13,497 nucleotides of DNA from UBA5195 sp034432755 (GCA_034432755.1 DAOUBQ010000057.1:1-13497); one strand, 5' to 3'. Shown: positions 1 to 6,984, counted from the first letter of the stretch. Notes: generated from the sequence alone by a model not told the origin. Numbers and translations are program-made.

Positions 1-1274
1 GTTTCGTCCGCTGTCAACAACGCCCGCCGCGCAATATCCATCCGATACTGCATCCCCTCGAACTCAACTTGCCTCACCGCATCATACGCCAGCCCCAACG
101 CCGACGCCAAATCGGCTGCCTGCGCCGTCACCCCCAGCACCCGCCCACCGGCTGTAACCAAACGCCCCTGCGCATCCGTTTTCGTCCCGGCGTGAAAACA
201 GACCACCTCTTTGGGCAAACCACTCATAATGATAAGTTGACCACTCTCCACGTTTTCGGGATACCCTTTCGCAGCCAGCACCACGCAAACCGCTGCCCCC
301 GCCCTCCAGCGGAGGCCCATTTCGGCCAGTTTACCCTCCACGCAAGCTTCCGCCACTTCGAGCAAATCCGTTGCGAGCAGCGAAAGCACCGCCTGGGTTT
401 CGGGGTCGCCAAAACGACAGTTGAATTCCAATACCCGGATACCATCCGCCGTGAGCATCAGCCCGGCATAGAGAACCCCCACAAAGGGAATCCCCTCCAA
501 CCGCAGGCCGCTGACCGCCGGTTTGAGAACAGTTTCCAGGGCTTCCTCCATCAAATCCGCCGTAAAAACCGGCGCGGGAGCATACGCGCCCATCCCGCCA
601 GTATTCGGCCCCTGGTCGTCGTCGAAAATCCGCTTATGGTCTTGCGCTGGCAGCATTGGAACAACCGTTTTTCCATCCGTAAACGCCATCAGCGAAACTT
701 CCGGCCCGCTCATCCGCTCCTCGATGACCACCTGGCTGCCCGCCGCGCCAAACGCGCCGCCTTCGAGCATTTCCCGCAGAACCGATTCGGCCTCCGCTTT
801 GGTTTCCGGCAAAATCACGCCCTTGCCCGCCGCCAGCCCCGAAGCCTTAATCACAATCGGATAATCAATCTGCTCCAGGTGCGCCAGAGCAGCAGATAAT
901 TTATCGAACGCCGCATACCGCGCAGTCGGAATCCCATGCCGCGCCATGAAATCTTTGGAAAAGACCTTCGAGGCCTCGATTTGGGCAGCGGCTTTTGACG
1001 GCCCAAAACAGCGGATTCCCGCCCCACCCAGCGCATCCGCAATCCCCTCGGCTAGCGGCATTTCTGGCCCAACCATTACCAAATCCACCCGTTTCTCCTG
1101 GCAAAAACGGATAACCGCCGCATGGTCGCGGATGTCCAGCGCTACATTCTCGCCGCAATCCGCCGTTCCGGGGTTGCCTGGCGCAATATACAGTTTGCTT
1201 AATTTGGGCGACTGCGCCACCTTCCAGGCAATCGCATGTTCCCGCCCGCCAGAACCGATGATTAAAACATTCAT
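1..1274 (-). CDS. purD: Phosphoribosylamine--glycine ligase (GAR synthetase), 3' end cut by window edge
   Basis: PurD joins glycine to phosphoribosylamine using ATP, step 2 of cytosolic de novo purine synthesis. The frame stays open for 424 codons to the window edge. The family is about 420-430 residues long, so only a few residues are missing. The N-terminus MNVLIIGSGGREHAIAWK (1-18) is typical. Other family marks are VGPEMPLAEGIAD (68-80), FGPSKAAAQIEASK (90-103), the ATP-grasp loop IKASGLAAGKGV (142-153), QDHKRIFDDDQGPNTGGMG (211-229) and EFNCRFGDPETQ (283-294). The start at 1274 follows an AGGAGA ribosome site with 8-nt spacing from GGAG; an ATG one codon upstream (1277) is equally possible. 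It begins 11 nt after the purF stop and is the last visible gene of the purine operon. No repeat insertion is seen in it. Function is near certain. Confidence 0.96.
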   Translation of the reverse strand, partial: MNVLIIGSGGREHAIAWKVAQSPKLSKLYIAPGNPGTADCGENVALDIRDHAAVIRFCQEKRVDLVMVGPEMPLAEGIADALGGAGIRCFGPSKAAAQIEASKVFSKDFMARHGIPTARYAAFDKLSAALAHLEQIDYPIVIKASGLAAGKGVILPETKAEAESVLREMLEGGAFGAAGSQVVIEERMSGPEVSLMAFTDGKTVVPMLPAQDHKRIFDDDQGPNTGGMGAYAPAPVFTADLMEEALETVLKPAVSGLRLEGIPFVGVLYAGLMLTADGIRVLEFNCRFGDPETQAVLSLLATDLLEVAEACVEGKLAEMGLRWRAGAAVCVVLAAKGYPENVESGQLIIMSGLPKEVVCFHAGTKTDAQGRLVTAGGRVLGVTAQAADLASALGLAYDAVRQVEFEGMQYRMDIARRALLTADE

Positions 1275-1285
1275 CATTTCATCTC

Positions 1286-2920
1286 CTATTTGGTCCCACG
1301 CTCAAAACCGGTTTTCACGCTCGACCAATCCACCGGCACAGGATACTGCCCCGTAAAACAAGCCTGACAATACCCCTCCGCGCTGCCGACGGCCCGCATC
1401 ATCCCCTCCAGCGAGAGATACGTCAACGAATCCGCGCCCACCGCCCGGCGAATTTCCTCCACCGTGCGGTTATGGGCAATCAAATCCTCATAGCCGCCCA
1501 TATCCACGCCCATAAAACAGGGGTGCATAATCGGCGGACAAGTAATACAAACATGCACTTCCTTTGCGCCCGCCTGCCGCAACAGCTGAATCAGCGGGCC
1601 GGTTGTATTGCCGCGCACAATCGAATCATCAATCACAATCACGCGCTTGCCCAGCACATTCTCGCTAATCACATTGAACTTCATCCCCACCCCGCGCTTG
1701 CGCAGCGAATCAGTCGGCTCAATAAACGTCCTCCCGACATAACGATTTTTGACAAACCCATCGTTATACGGAATCCCGCTCACCCGCGAAAAACCAATTG
1801 CCGCCGGAATGGACGAATCCGGCACCGGAATTACCACATCTGCCAACCGCCGCGCATCCGTTGCTGTGCTGCCTCTGTTACCAACTCTGTTTCTCTCCGC
1901 TTCTCCGCTTCCTCCGTTACCAACTCCGTTTCTCTCCGTTTCTCCGTTTCCTCCGTTGTCCAACTCCGCTTCTCCGTTTCCTCCGTTGTCCAACTCCGTT
2001 TCTCCGTTTCCTCCGTTGTCCAACTCCGCTTCTCCGCTTCCTCCGCTGTCAACTCCGCTTCGTCCGTTGACCCACTCCCTCGCCAACTCCTCCCCCAACC
2101 GCTGCCGGACCGCATGGACACCCACCCCCTCCCAGGTCTGGTCGGGACGCGCAAAATAAATATGCTCAAACACACACTTCGCCGAAGGCTTAACGGCGGG
2201 TAGCGCCTGCGTCACCGTCAGCGCATTGGCCGAGAGCGTCACAATCTCACCCGGCAACACATCACGGATGGCCTCGCACCCCAGCGTCCGCAATGCGCCG
2301 GTCTCAGAAGCCACCGCATACCCGCCATTCGGCAGCATCCCCACGCTCAACGGACGGAATCCCCACGGGTCGCGCACCGCGTACACGCAGTCGCGGGTCA
2401 GAATAACCAGCGAATACGCCCCCACCCATTTTTTCATCGCTTCTTTAATGCGCGCCTCCCAGGTCGTCCCCGAGTCGCGCGCCAGCATCATCGTCATCAC
2501 CTCGCTATCTGACGACGACGAAAACCCCACGCCCTGGCGCAGCATCTCCGCCCGCAGCGCCGCCGAATTGACCAGGTTGCCATTATGTCCCAGCGCCAGC
2601 GGCCCATACATCGTCTCAATCATAAATGGCTGCGCATTCCGCAGCAGCGATGAGCCAGTCGTAGAGTAGCGGGTATGTCCGATGGCATAATGCCCCTTCA
2701 AACCAGAGAGCGTCTCAGGCGTAAACACCTGTCCCACCAGACCCACGTTCTTATAGAGCGAAATCGTCTGCCCGTCGGCCACCGCCATCCCCGCCGCCTC
2801 CTGGCCCCGGTGTTGCAGCGCAAACAGCCCAAAAAACGTCATCCGCGCCACATCCTCATTGGGCGCAAACACGCCAATAATGCCGCACTCCTCGCGCGGC
2901 GAGTCATCGAAATTGCTCAT
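1286..2920 (-). CDS. purF: Amidophosphoribosyltransferase with a large low-complexity insert
   Basis: PurF catalyses the committed step of purine synthesis, moving glutamine amide nitrogen onto PRPP. The protein has 544 residues. Residues 1-11 look like a propeptide, with Cys12 (EECGIIGVF) as the Ntn glutaminase nucleophile. RYSTTG (84-89) and GHNGNLVN (111-118) belong to the glutaminase domain. The phosphoribosyltransferase domain has PVPDSSIPAAIGF (365-377), KNRYVGRTFIEP (391-402) and the PRPP loop VIVIDDSIVRGNTTG (427-441). Cys249, Cys468, Cys518 and Cys521 fit the four [4Fe-4S] ligands of the Bacillus subtilis-type enzyme. Residues about 285-357 are an extra Gly/Asn/Glu-rich stretch between the two domains, encoded by tandem repeats; family members have only a few residues there. 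The start ATG overlaps the purK stop (ATGA, 2917-2920), suggesting translational coupling. Both catalytic halves look intact. Confidence 0.97.
   Translation of the reverse strand: MSNFDDSPREECGIIGVFAPNEDVARMTFFGLFALQHRGQEAAGMAVADGQTISLYKNVGLVGQVFTPETLSGLKGHYAIGHTRYSTTGSSLLRNAQPFMIETMYGPLALGHNGNLVNSAALRAEMLRQGVGFSSSSDSEVMTMMLARDSGTTWEARIKEAMKKWVGAYSLVILTRDCVYAVRDPWGFRPLSVGMLPNGGYAVASETGALRTLGCEAIRDVLPGEIVTLSANALTVTQALPAVKPSAKCVFEHIYFARPDQTWEGVGVHAVRQRLGEELAREWVNGRSGVDSGGSGEAELDNGGNGETELDNGGNGEAELDNGGNGETERNGVGNGGSGEAERNRVGNRGSTATDARRLADVVIPVPDSSIPAAIGFSRVSGIPYNDGFVKNRYVGRTFIEPTDSLRKRGVGMKFNVISENVLGKRVIVIDDSIVRGNTTGPLIQLLRQAGAKEVHVCITCPPIMHPCFMGVDMGGYEDLIAHNRTVEEIRRAVGADSLTYLSLEGMMRAVGSAEGYCQACFTGQYPVPVDWSSVKTGFERGTK
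1867..2060 (-). repeat. Tandem 30-bp and 39-bp repeats inside purF
   Basis: On the plus strand three units of 30 bp lie head to tail at 1941-1970, 1971-2000 and 2001-2030, differing at one base near the end. A diverged 29-bp copy follows at 2031-2059. Toward lower coordinates are longer 39-40 bp units (about 1892-1930 and 1931-1970) that contain an extra nine bases, then a decayed copy from about 1867. All are built from a CTCCGYTT-like core (CGGAG on the coding strand). In PurF they encode a 10-residue unit DNGGNGE(A/T)EL and a 13-residue unit RNGVGNGGSGEAE. There are no unique spacers, so this is not a CRISPR array. Confidence 0.93.
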
Positions 2921-4038
2921 CCGTCCACCAACTTTTTGATAATTTCGGACTTCTGCATCAATTCCTCGTGGCTGCGCGCCACCAGGTTGACATGTCCCAC
3001 CTTGCGGCCTGGTCGGGGAGCCTTGTCGTACAAGTGCAGGTGCGCCCCCTCAATTTTTAAGATGGACGCCGCCTCAGGAACTTGACCGATTAAATTGACC
3101 ATTGCCGTCACCCCAAGCGGCATCGCGCTCCCCAGCGGTAAACCAGCCACCGCACGAACATGGTTCTCAAACTGAGACGTGACCGCACCCTCAAGCGTCC
3201 AATGCCCGCTGTTATGCACGCGCGGAGCCATCTCATTGGCAAGAATCTGGTCACCGACCTGAAACAACTCAATCGCCAACACGCCCACATAATTCAGCGC
3301 AGTCATCAGAGCAGTGGCATACATCTCCGCCAGCGATTGCGTTGATTGGTGATATTCCAGCAGTTGCGAAGTCTTGGGCCGCCGCGGCGCAGGCGCAACC
3401 GACAGCCGCAAAATGCCCTCGCGGTGAGTGTTCTCCACCAGCGGGTAAAAAACCGTCTCCCCATCCAGGCCGCGCGCGCCGAGTATCGAGAGTTCCCGCT
3501 CGAACGGCACGAACTGTTCCAGGATGGCGGGCTGCCCCGCGAGCGCGGTAAACGCTTCGGCCAGTTCGTCCCGGTTCCAGACGGTGAACTGCCCTTTGCC
3601 ATCGTACCCCATTCGGCGCGTTTTCAACACCGCCGGGAAACCGACCAGCCTTTGAGCGTTCTCAAAATCCGCTTCGCTGCTGACCTGCGCAAAATCGGGC
3701 GTGGGAATGCCCAGGGCGCGGAAAAAGGTCTTTTCCACCAGCCGGTCCTGCCCCTTTTCCAGCGCCAACGGCGGCGGGTAGACCGGCGCGAACTGCTCTA
3801 AAAAGCGCACCGTCTCCACCGGCACATTCTCAAACTCGTAGGTGACCACATCCAGCCCCTCGGCAAAGCGGCGCAGGGCGTCTGTGTCAGCGTAGTCGGC
3901 GGTTAAATGGTCAGCCAGCAGTTTGGCAGGGGCGTCGGGGGCCGGGTCAAAGAAGCGAAAACGCATCCCCAGCGGGTATCCCGCCAGGGCCAGCATCCGC
4001 CCCAATTGTCCAGCGCCCAAAATTCCAATCGTGGTCAT
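2917..4038 (-). CDS. purK: N5-carboxyaminoimidazole ribonucleotide synthase
   Basis: PurK uses ATP and bicarbonate to convert AIR to N5-CAIR, which PurE then rearranges. The protein has 373 residues. MTTIGILGAGQLGRMLALAG (1-20) is the typical N-terminal nucleotide-fold start. YEFENVP (67-73), LKTRRMGYDGKGQ (138-150) and EMAPRVHNSGHWT (269-281) are ATP-grasp PurK signatures. I chose the ATG at 4038, because the family begins with this motif and a GGGAC-like site lies upstream. An in-frame ATG at 4062 would add eight residues but follows a repeat array and has no ribosome site. A 42-nt gap separates it from purE, and its TGA overlaps the purF start by 4 nt. The loop 219-236 (RRPKTSQLLEYHQSTQSL) seems a little long but shows no clear repeat. 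Confidence is high. Confidence 0.96.
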   Translation of the reverse strand: MTTIGILGAGQLGRMLALAGYPLGMRFRFFDPAPDAPAKLLADHLTADYADTDALRRFAEGLDVVTYEFENVPVETVRFLEQFAPVYPPPLALEKGQDRLVEKTFFRALGIPTPDFAQVSSEADFENAQRLVGFPAVLKTRRMGYDGKGQFTVWNRDELAEAFTALAGQPAILEQFVPFERELSILGARGLDGETVFYPLVENTHREGILRLSVAPAPRRPKTSQLLEYHQSTQSLAEMYATALMTALNYVGVLAIELFQVGDQILANEMAPRVHNSGHWTLEGAVTSQFENHVRAVAGLPLGSAMPLGVTAMVNLIGQVPEAASILKIEGAHLHLYDKAPRPGRKVGHVNLVARSHEELMQKSEIIKKLVDG

Positions 4039-4065
4039 GCTCTTTTGTCCCTGATTAAACAAGTA

Positions 4066-4093
4066 AAAACTGATAACTGTTCACTGATGACTG
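4066..4093 (-). repeat. Heptanucleotide array (CAGTNAN family) at the purE-purK junction
   Basis: Read on the minus strand there are four head-to-tail heptamers: CAGTCAT, CAGTGAA, CAGTTAT and CAGTTTT. The array straddles the purE stop codon at 4081-4083: CAG TGA is formed by the second heptamer, so the last PurE residues (SHQ) are encoded by repeat sequence. The same heptamers recur inside purL, in both orientations. Confidence 0.85.
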
Positions 4094-4578
4094 TCACGCG
4101 GGTCGGGATTCTCCAGAACCGCTTCGGTTTGCCGTTTTCGATACGCCAACAGCGCATCTCGATACTCCGCGTGAGCGTTCGCCACTATCGAAGCCGCCAG
4201 CAACGCAGCATTGACCGCGCCCGCCCGCCCAATCGCCAGCGTGCCAACGGGAATTCCGGCGGGCATTTGCACAATCGAGAGCAGCGAATCGAGGCCATTG
4301 AGCGCCTTCGATTGCACCGGCACACCCAAAACGGGCAAGTGCGTCTTGGCGGCGGTCATGCCCGGCAAGTGCGCCGCCCCGCCCGCCCCGGCGATGATGA
4401 CCTCCATCCCGCGCCCGGCGGCGGATTCGGCATACTCAAACAGCAAATCCGGCGTGCGGTGCGCCGAGACGACCTTCACTTCGTAGGGAATGCCCAACCC
4501 ATCCAGCGTTTCGGCGGCGTGGGTCATCGTTTCCCAGTCTGATTTGCTGCCCATGATAATTCCAACCAGCGCGTTCAT
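4081..4578 (-). CDS. purE: N5-carboxyaminoimidazole ribonucleotide mutase (class I PurE)
   Basis: PurE interconverts N5-CAIR and CAIR, working directly after PurK. The protein is 165 residues, close to the usual 160-170. Class I signatures are all present: GIIMGSKSDW (6-15), VSAHRTP (37-43, containing the catalytic His), GAGGAAHLPGM (64-74) and GVPVQS (85-90). The ATG at 4578 is preferred over an in-frame TTG at 4596, because the family starts MxALVGIIMG and a GAGGAA site lies about 9 nt upstream. The start overlaps the stop of the upstream membrane-protein gene (ATGA), which suggests coupling. The C-terminal residues and stop codon are made from a heptamer repeat, so the tail after about residue 158 is probably not ancestral. 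Pairing with PurK confirms the bacterial two-step route. Confidence 0.97.
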   Translation of the reverse strand: MNALVGIIMGSKSDWETMTHAAETLDGLGIPYEVKVVSAHRTPDLLFEYAESAAGRGMEVIIAGAGGAAHLPGMTAAKTHLPVLGVPVQSKALNGLDSLLSIVQMPAGIPVGTLAIGRAGAVNAALLAASIVANAHAEYRDALLAYRKRQTEAVLENPDPRDSHQ

Positions 4579-5033
4579 CGTTCGGTTTCCTCGCAAGATT
4601 TGATTTCAGAAAATACCTGCAAACCTACCCAGCCCCCCACCAGGGAGGCGATGACGACAATCCCAAACGCAGCGGGGCTGCCGAATAAGCCACTCAACCC
4701 GCAAAAGGTGGTGAGAATGCCGCCTAAAATGCCAACCGCCAGCCCCGCGCCCAACGACCGGCCTGCTGAAGCCCGACCCAGGCGAAAATCACGCTGAATC
4801 CAAAACAGCAACAGATATGTTCCAGCGAGGGCTGGCAAAAGCGCAAAGGCAAACCCAAAAACAATCATCAGCAGCGTAATCCTGAAGTCCGATAGGACCG
4901 CGCCAGGCCGAAACAGGCTGTACACATGGGCATACAGGGCAAACAAAACGCTCCCGGCAAACACGCCCAACAGGGCCTTCAGGAGAATTTTTCGTTGAAT
5001 GTTGCCCGCAGGCAAAGCGCGCGCTGCTGTCAT
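4575..5033 (-). CDS. Small multi-spanning membrane protein of unknown function
   Basis: I do not recognise this 152-residue protein. It is strongly hydrophobic with a short basic N-terminus. Likely membrane segments are at about 16-40, 51-79, 94-118 and 121-141. A charged loop (QRDFRLGRASAGR, 80-92) and a charged tail (SEIKSCEETER) interrupt them. The third and fourth segments are rich in Gly (GLAVGILGGILTTFCG, SLVGGWVG). The start at 5033 has only a weak upstream purine stretch (AAGAA) and lies 19 nt after the purC stop. The end overlaps purE by 4 nt, so it belongs to the purine transcript and may help load ribosomes on purE. A role in purine or precursor transport is possible from context only; four segments would be few for a classical permease. 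It could equally be an unrelated lineage-specific gene. Confidence 0.8.
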   Translation of the reverse strand: MTAARALPAGNIQRKILLKALLGVFAGSVLFALYAHVYSLFRPGAVLSDFRITLLMIVFGFAFALLPALAGTYLLLFWIQRDFRLGRASAGRSLGAGLAVGILGGILTTFCGLSGLFGSPAAFGIVVIASLVGGWVGLQVFSEIKSCEETER

Positions 5034-5052
5034 CAGTTCTTGTAACTCAATT

Positions 5053-6045
5053 CTATTCCGAATGCGGCAGGATGTCCTTCAAATTTTCAATCAACCGCTC
5101 GTTCACCGGATACGCTCCTGGAACAAATTCCTGCCCGGTGAGCATCTCATAGATGGTGATGTAGCGTTCGCTCGCCGCCACCCACAGGTCATCGGGCATG
5201 GACGGGATTTCGCCCTCGCCGCGATAGCCTTTTTCAGCATAGGCAATGCGGACAAACTCTTTGTCAAAATTCTCCGGCTCCAGCCCGGCGGCGAAGCGGC
5301 TTTCGTAACTGCCCGCCTTCCAGAAGCGGGATGAATCGGGGGTGTGAACTTCGTCAATCAGCAAAATCCGGCCACCGCGCCCTGTTGGGTCGGGGGCGCG
5401 GCCAAATTCGTATTTGGTGTCTACCAGAATTAACCCGGCTTTTTGGGCAAGTTCCTGCCCGCGTTTGAAAATCGCCAGCGCGGCGGATTGCACCTGCTCC
5501 CACGTTTCGGCGTCGAGAATGCCCTTCGAGACCACCTCGGCGCAGGTCAGGCGTTCGTCGTGTCCGCTGGGGCCGCCTTTGGTGGTGGGGGTGATAATCG
5601 GTTCGGGCAAACGCTCGTTTTTGCGCAGCCCTTCGGGAAAGCGGTAGCCGTAAATCTCGCGCTCGCCCAGATTGTAGCGATACCACAGGGCAGTGGTCGT
5701 CACCCCAGAGATGTAGCCGCGCACGACCACCTCCACCAACAGCGGCTCCACTTCGGTCACGATGGCGGCATTGGGGTCGGGGATAGAAATCAGGTGATTG
5801 GGGATGATGGATTGGGTCTGCTCAAACCACCAGGCGGAGAGTTGATTGAGTACCTGCCCCTTATACGGGACTCTGGCAAGAATCCGGTCAAAGGCTGAGA
5901 GTCGGTCCGTCGTGACGATGAGCCGCCTGCCGTTTCCAAGCGGATACCACTCCCGCACTTTGCCCGCCACCCGGCCAGAGAGCGGCAAATCGGTTTCGCC
6001 ACAGGCGAGGGGCAGGGTTTCGAGAATTTTTTGGCGTGAAATCAT
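5053..6045 (-). CDS. purC: Phosphoribosylaminoimidazole-succinocarboxamide synthase (SAICAR synthetase)
   Basis: PurC condenses CAIR with aspartate using ATP, the step after PurE. The protein has 330 residues, the longer form of the family (the E. coli enzyme is about 237). Visible signatures are GKVREWYPLG (28-37), TTDRLSAFDRIL (45-56), PYKGQVLNQLSAWWF (60-74), VEVVVRGYISG (104-114), GLILVDTKYEFG (204-215) and LLIDEVHTPDSSRFW (228-242). The ATG at 6045 is chosen because a GGAG site sits about 8 nt upstream and the family begins near this point. A longer ORF starting at 6093 would add 16 residues encoded by a hairpin region. It lies 59 nt after purQ and 19 nt before the membrane-protein gene. 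No internal repeats were noticed. Confidence 0.96.
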   Translation of the reverse strand: MISRQKILETLPLACGETDLPLSGRVAGKVREWYPLGNGRRLIVTTDRLSAFDRILARVPYKGQVLNQLSAWWFEQTQSIIPNHLISIPDPNAAIVTEVEPLLVEVVVRGYISGVTTTALWYRYNLGEREIYGYRFPEGLRKNERLPEPIITPTTKGGPSGHDERLTCAEVVSKGILDAETWEQVQSAALAIFKRGQELAQKAGLILVDTKYEFGRAPDPTGRGGRILLIDEVHTPDSSRFWKAGSYESRFAAGLEPENFDKEFVRIAYAEKGYRGEGEIPSMPDDLWVAASERYITIYEMLTGQEFVPGAYPVNERLIENLKDILPHSE

Positions 6046-6060
6046 AAAATCTCCGTTTTT

Positions 6061-6096
6061 CGGTTGCCTGGTTCTCACGGAAAACCAGAACAACCG
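6061..6096 (-). promoter_or_regulatory. Two-part hairpin in the purQ-purC gap
   Basis: The arms CGGTTG (6061-6066) and CTGGTT (6068-6073) pair with AACCAG (6083-6088) and CAACCG (6091-6096). This leaves a 9-nt loop and small internal bulges. On the purine transcript the hairpin ends about 15 nt before the purC ribosome site. It is followed by an A-run rather than a U-run, so it is not a typical terminator. It could be an RNA processing or translation-tuning element, or a small dispersed palindrome. Confidence 0.5.
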
Positions 6097-6104
6097 GATA
6101 ACTG

Positions 6105-6947
6105 CTAAACTTGCGCCGCGTACTGGACCCCATTCTCAAACAACGCCAGCCCGCTGCCGCCGCTCTCGCCGCGCGTATGAAGCGGGTGCTGCCAGGGGTG
6201 GATGTGATTCTCCGGGTGGGGCATTAGCCCGAGGACGTTGCCGCGCGGGTTGCAGATTCCGGCAATATCGAGCAGTGAACCGTTGGGGTTGGCGGGGTAT
6301 TCGCCGTTAGCGGGAGAGCCATCGGGGTGGGTGTATGTGAGGGCGATTTGGTCGAGGGTGGAGAGAGAAGTGAGAAGCGAGGAGTGAGAAGTTTGGAAAT
6401 TCCCCTCGCCATGCGCAATCGGACAGGTGATGTGTTCCGTCAGGCCTTTTGTCCAGATACACGTTTGCGAGATGGGGGCTAAATCAACCCATCGGCACTC
6501 AAAATGCCCCTGGGCGTTAAACGTGAGCGTTGCGCCCTCTCCCCCGGCCCCTCTCCCGGCGGGGGAGGGGGGCAAATTCCCCTCTCCTACCGGGAGAGGA
6601 GTTAGGGGTGAGGGATGATTTCCCGGCAAAATGCCCGACTTGACCAGCGCCTGGAAGCCGTTGCAAATGCCGATGACCGGCCTGCCCGCCGCAACAAAGG
6701 CGGCGATTTCCTCGGCGAAATAGGAAGTCAGGTCGAGGGCCAGCAGTTTGCCCGCGCCCAGGGCATCGGCATAAGAAAAGCCGCCGGGGACGATGAGCAT
6801 TTGGTAATCGGAGAAATGTTTTTTGCCAGCGCGCAGTTCGTTGAGCGGGGCAAAAACCGGCTCGGCGCCCGCGAGAGTCAGGGCTTCGGCCACGTCGAGG
6901 TCGCGGTTAGTGCCGTGGGCTTGGAGAATGAGGGCGGTTGGTTTCAT
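6105..6947 (-). CDS. purQ: Phosphoribosylformylglycinamidine synthase glutaminase subunit with two repeat-derived inserts
   Basis: PurQ is the class I glutamine amidotransferase subunit that feeds ammonia to PurL. The protein has 280 residues, longer than the common 225-260. MKPTALILQAHGTNRDLDVA is the family start, VPGGFSYADALGAGK (53-67) the oxyanion region, GICNGFQAL (93-101) holds nucleophile Cys95, and MPHPENH (242-248) holds the catalytic His and Glu. IAHGEGNF (177-184) is also conserved. Residues about 110-138 (SPLTPLP, then SPAGRGAGGEG) come from an 80-bp palindromic element. Residues about 185-197 (Ser/Thr/Leu-rich) come from a heptamer array. Both inserts avoid the catalytic motifs. 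The ATG at 6947 has no good ribosome site, because the preceding 29-nt gap to purL is a heptamer array; translation may depend on coupling to purL. Probably active, though not proven. Confidence 0.95.
   Translation of the reverse strand: MKPTALILQAHGTNRDLDVAEALTLAGAEPVFAPLNELRAGKKHFSDYQMLIVPGGFSYADALGAGKLLALDLTSYFAEEIAAFVAAGRPVIGICNGFQALVKSGILPGNHPSPLTPLPVGEGNLPPSPAGRGAGGEGATLTFNAQGHFECRWVDLAPISQTCIWTKGLTEHITCPIAHGEGNFQTSHSSLLTSLSTLDQIALTYTHPDGSPANGEYPANPNGSLLDIAGICNPRGNVLGLMPHPENHIHPWQHPLHTRGESGGSGLALFENGVQYAAQV
6361..6388 (-). repeat. Heptanucleotide array (GYGARRA family) inside purQ
   Basis: The plus strand shows four contiguous heptamers: GAGAGAA, GTGAGAA, GCGAGGA and GTGAGAA, with a decayed GTTTGGA after them. 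They encode the stretch TSHSSLLTSLS of PurQ just after the conserved GEGNF. The motif differs from the CAGT heptamers elsewhere but the period is the same. Confidence 0.75.
6535..6614. repeat. 80-bp GC-rich palindromic element inserted in purQ
   Basis: Outer arms of 25 nt (6535-6559 and 6590-6614) are imperfect reverse complements with about five mismatches. An inner G-run/C-run pair (about 6561-6570 with 6579-6587) extends the stem. On the coding strand the element encodes SPLTPLPVGEG and SPAGRGAGGEG. Peptides of this kind recur in predicted proteins of many bacteria where a dispersed palindrome of this type enters ORFs; that statement is from memory. It resembles a transposase-less miniature palindrome more than a slippage product. 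Confidence 0.85.
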
Positions 6948-6949
6948 GT

Positions 6950-6984
6950 CAGTTACCAGTTATCCGTGTTCAGTAATCAGTTCT
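6950..6984 (+). repeat. Heptanucleotide array (CAGTTAY family) filling the purL-purQ junction
   Basis: Five plus-strand heptamers in phase: CAGTTAC, CAGTTAT, CCGTGTT, CAGTAAT and CAGTTCT. The array covers nearly all of the 29-nt gap between purL and purQ and runs into the last codons of purL (FTGQN, stop at 6977-6979). It occupies the place where a purQ ribosome site would be expected. Confidence 0.82.

Noticed and set aside
1867..2060. Possible CRISPR array
   Set aside because: The units are contiguous with no unique spacers, repeat length varies (29-40 bp), and the frame is continuous with PurF.
1472..2203. Plus-strand 243-residue ORF across purF, with Ser/Val/Leu repeats at its end
   Set aside because: It is the antisense shadow of purF; the repetitive protein simply reflects the tandem DNA repeats. 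PurF motifs cover the whole region on the minus strand.
5053..6093. Longer purC start at 6093
   Set aside because: The additional 16 residues are encoded by the intergenic hairpin, no ribosome site precedes it, and the ATG at 6045 has a well-placed GGAG.
6535..6614. purQ as a broken pseudogene because of the insertion
   Set aside because: The element keeps the frame and all catalytic residues (Cys95, the His and Glu of MPHPENH) are present, so an intact gene is the simpler reading.
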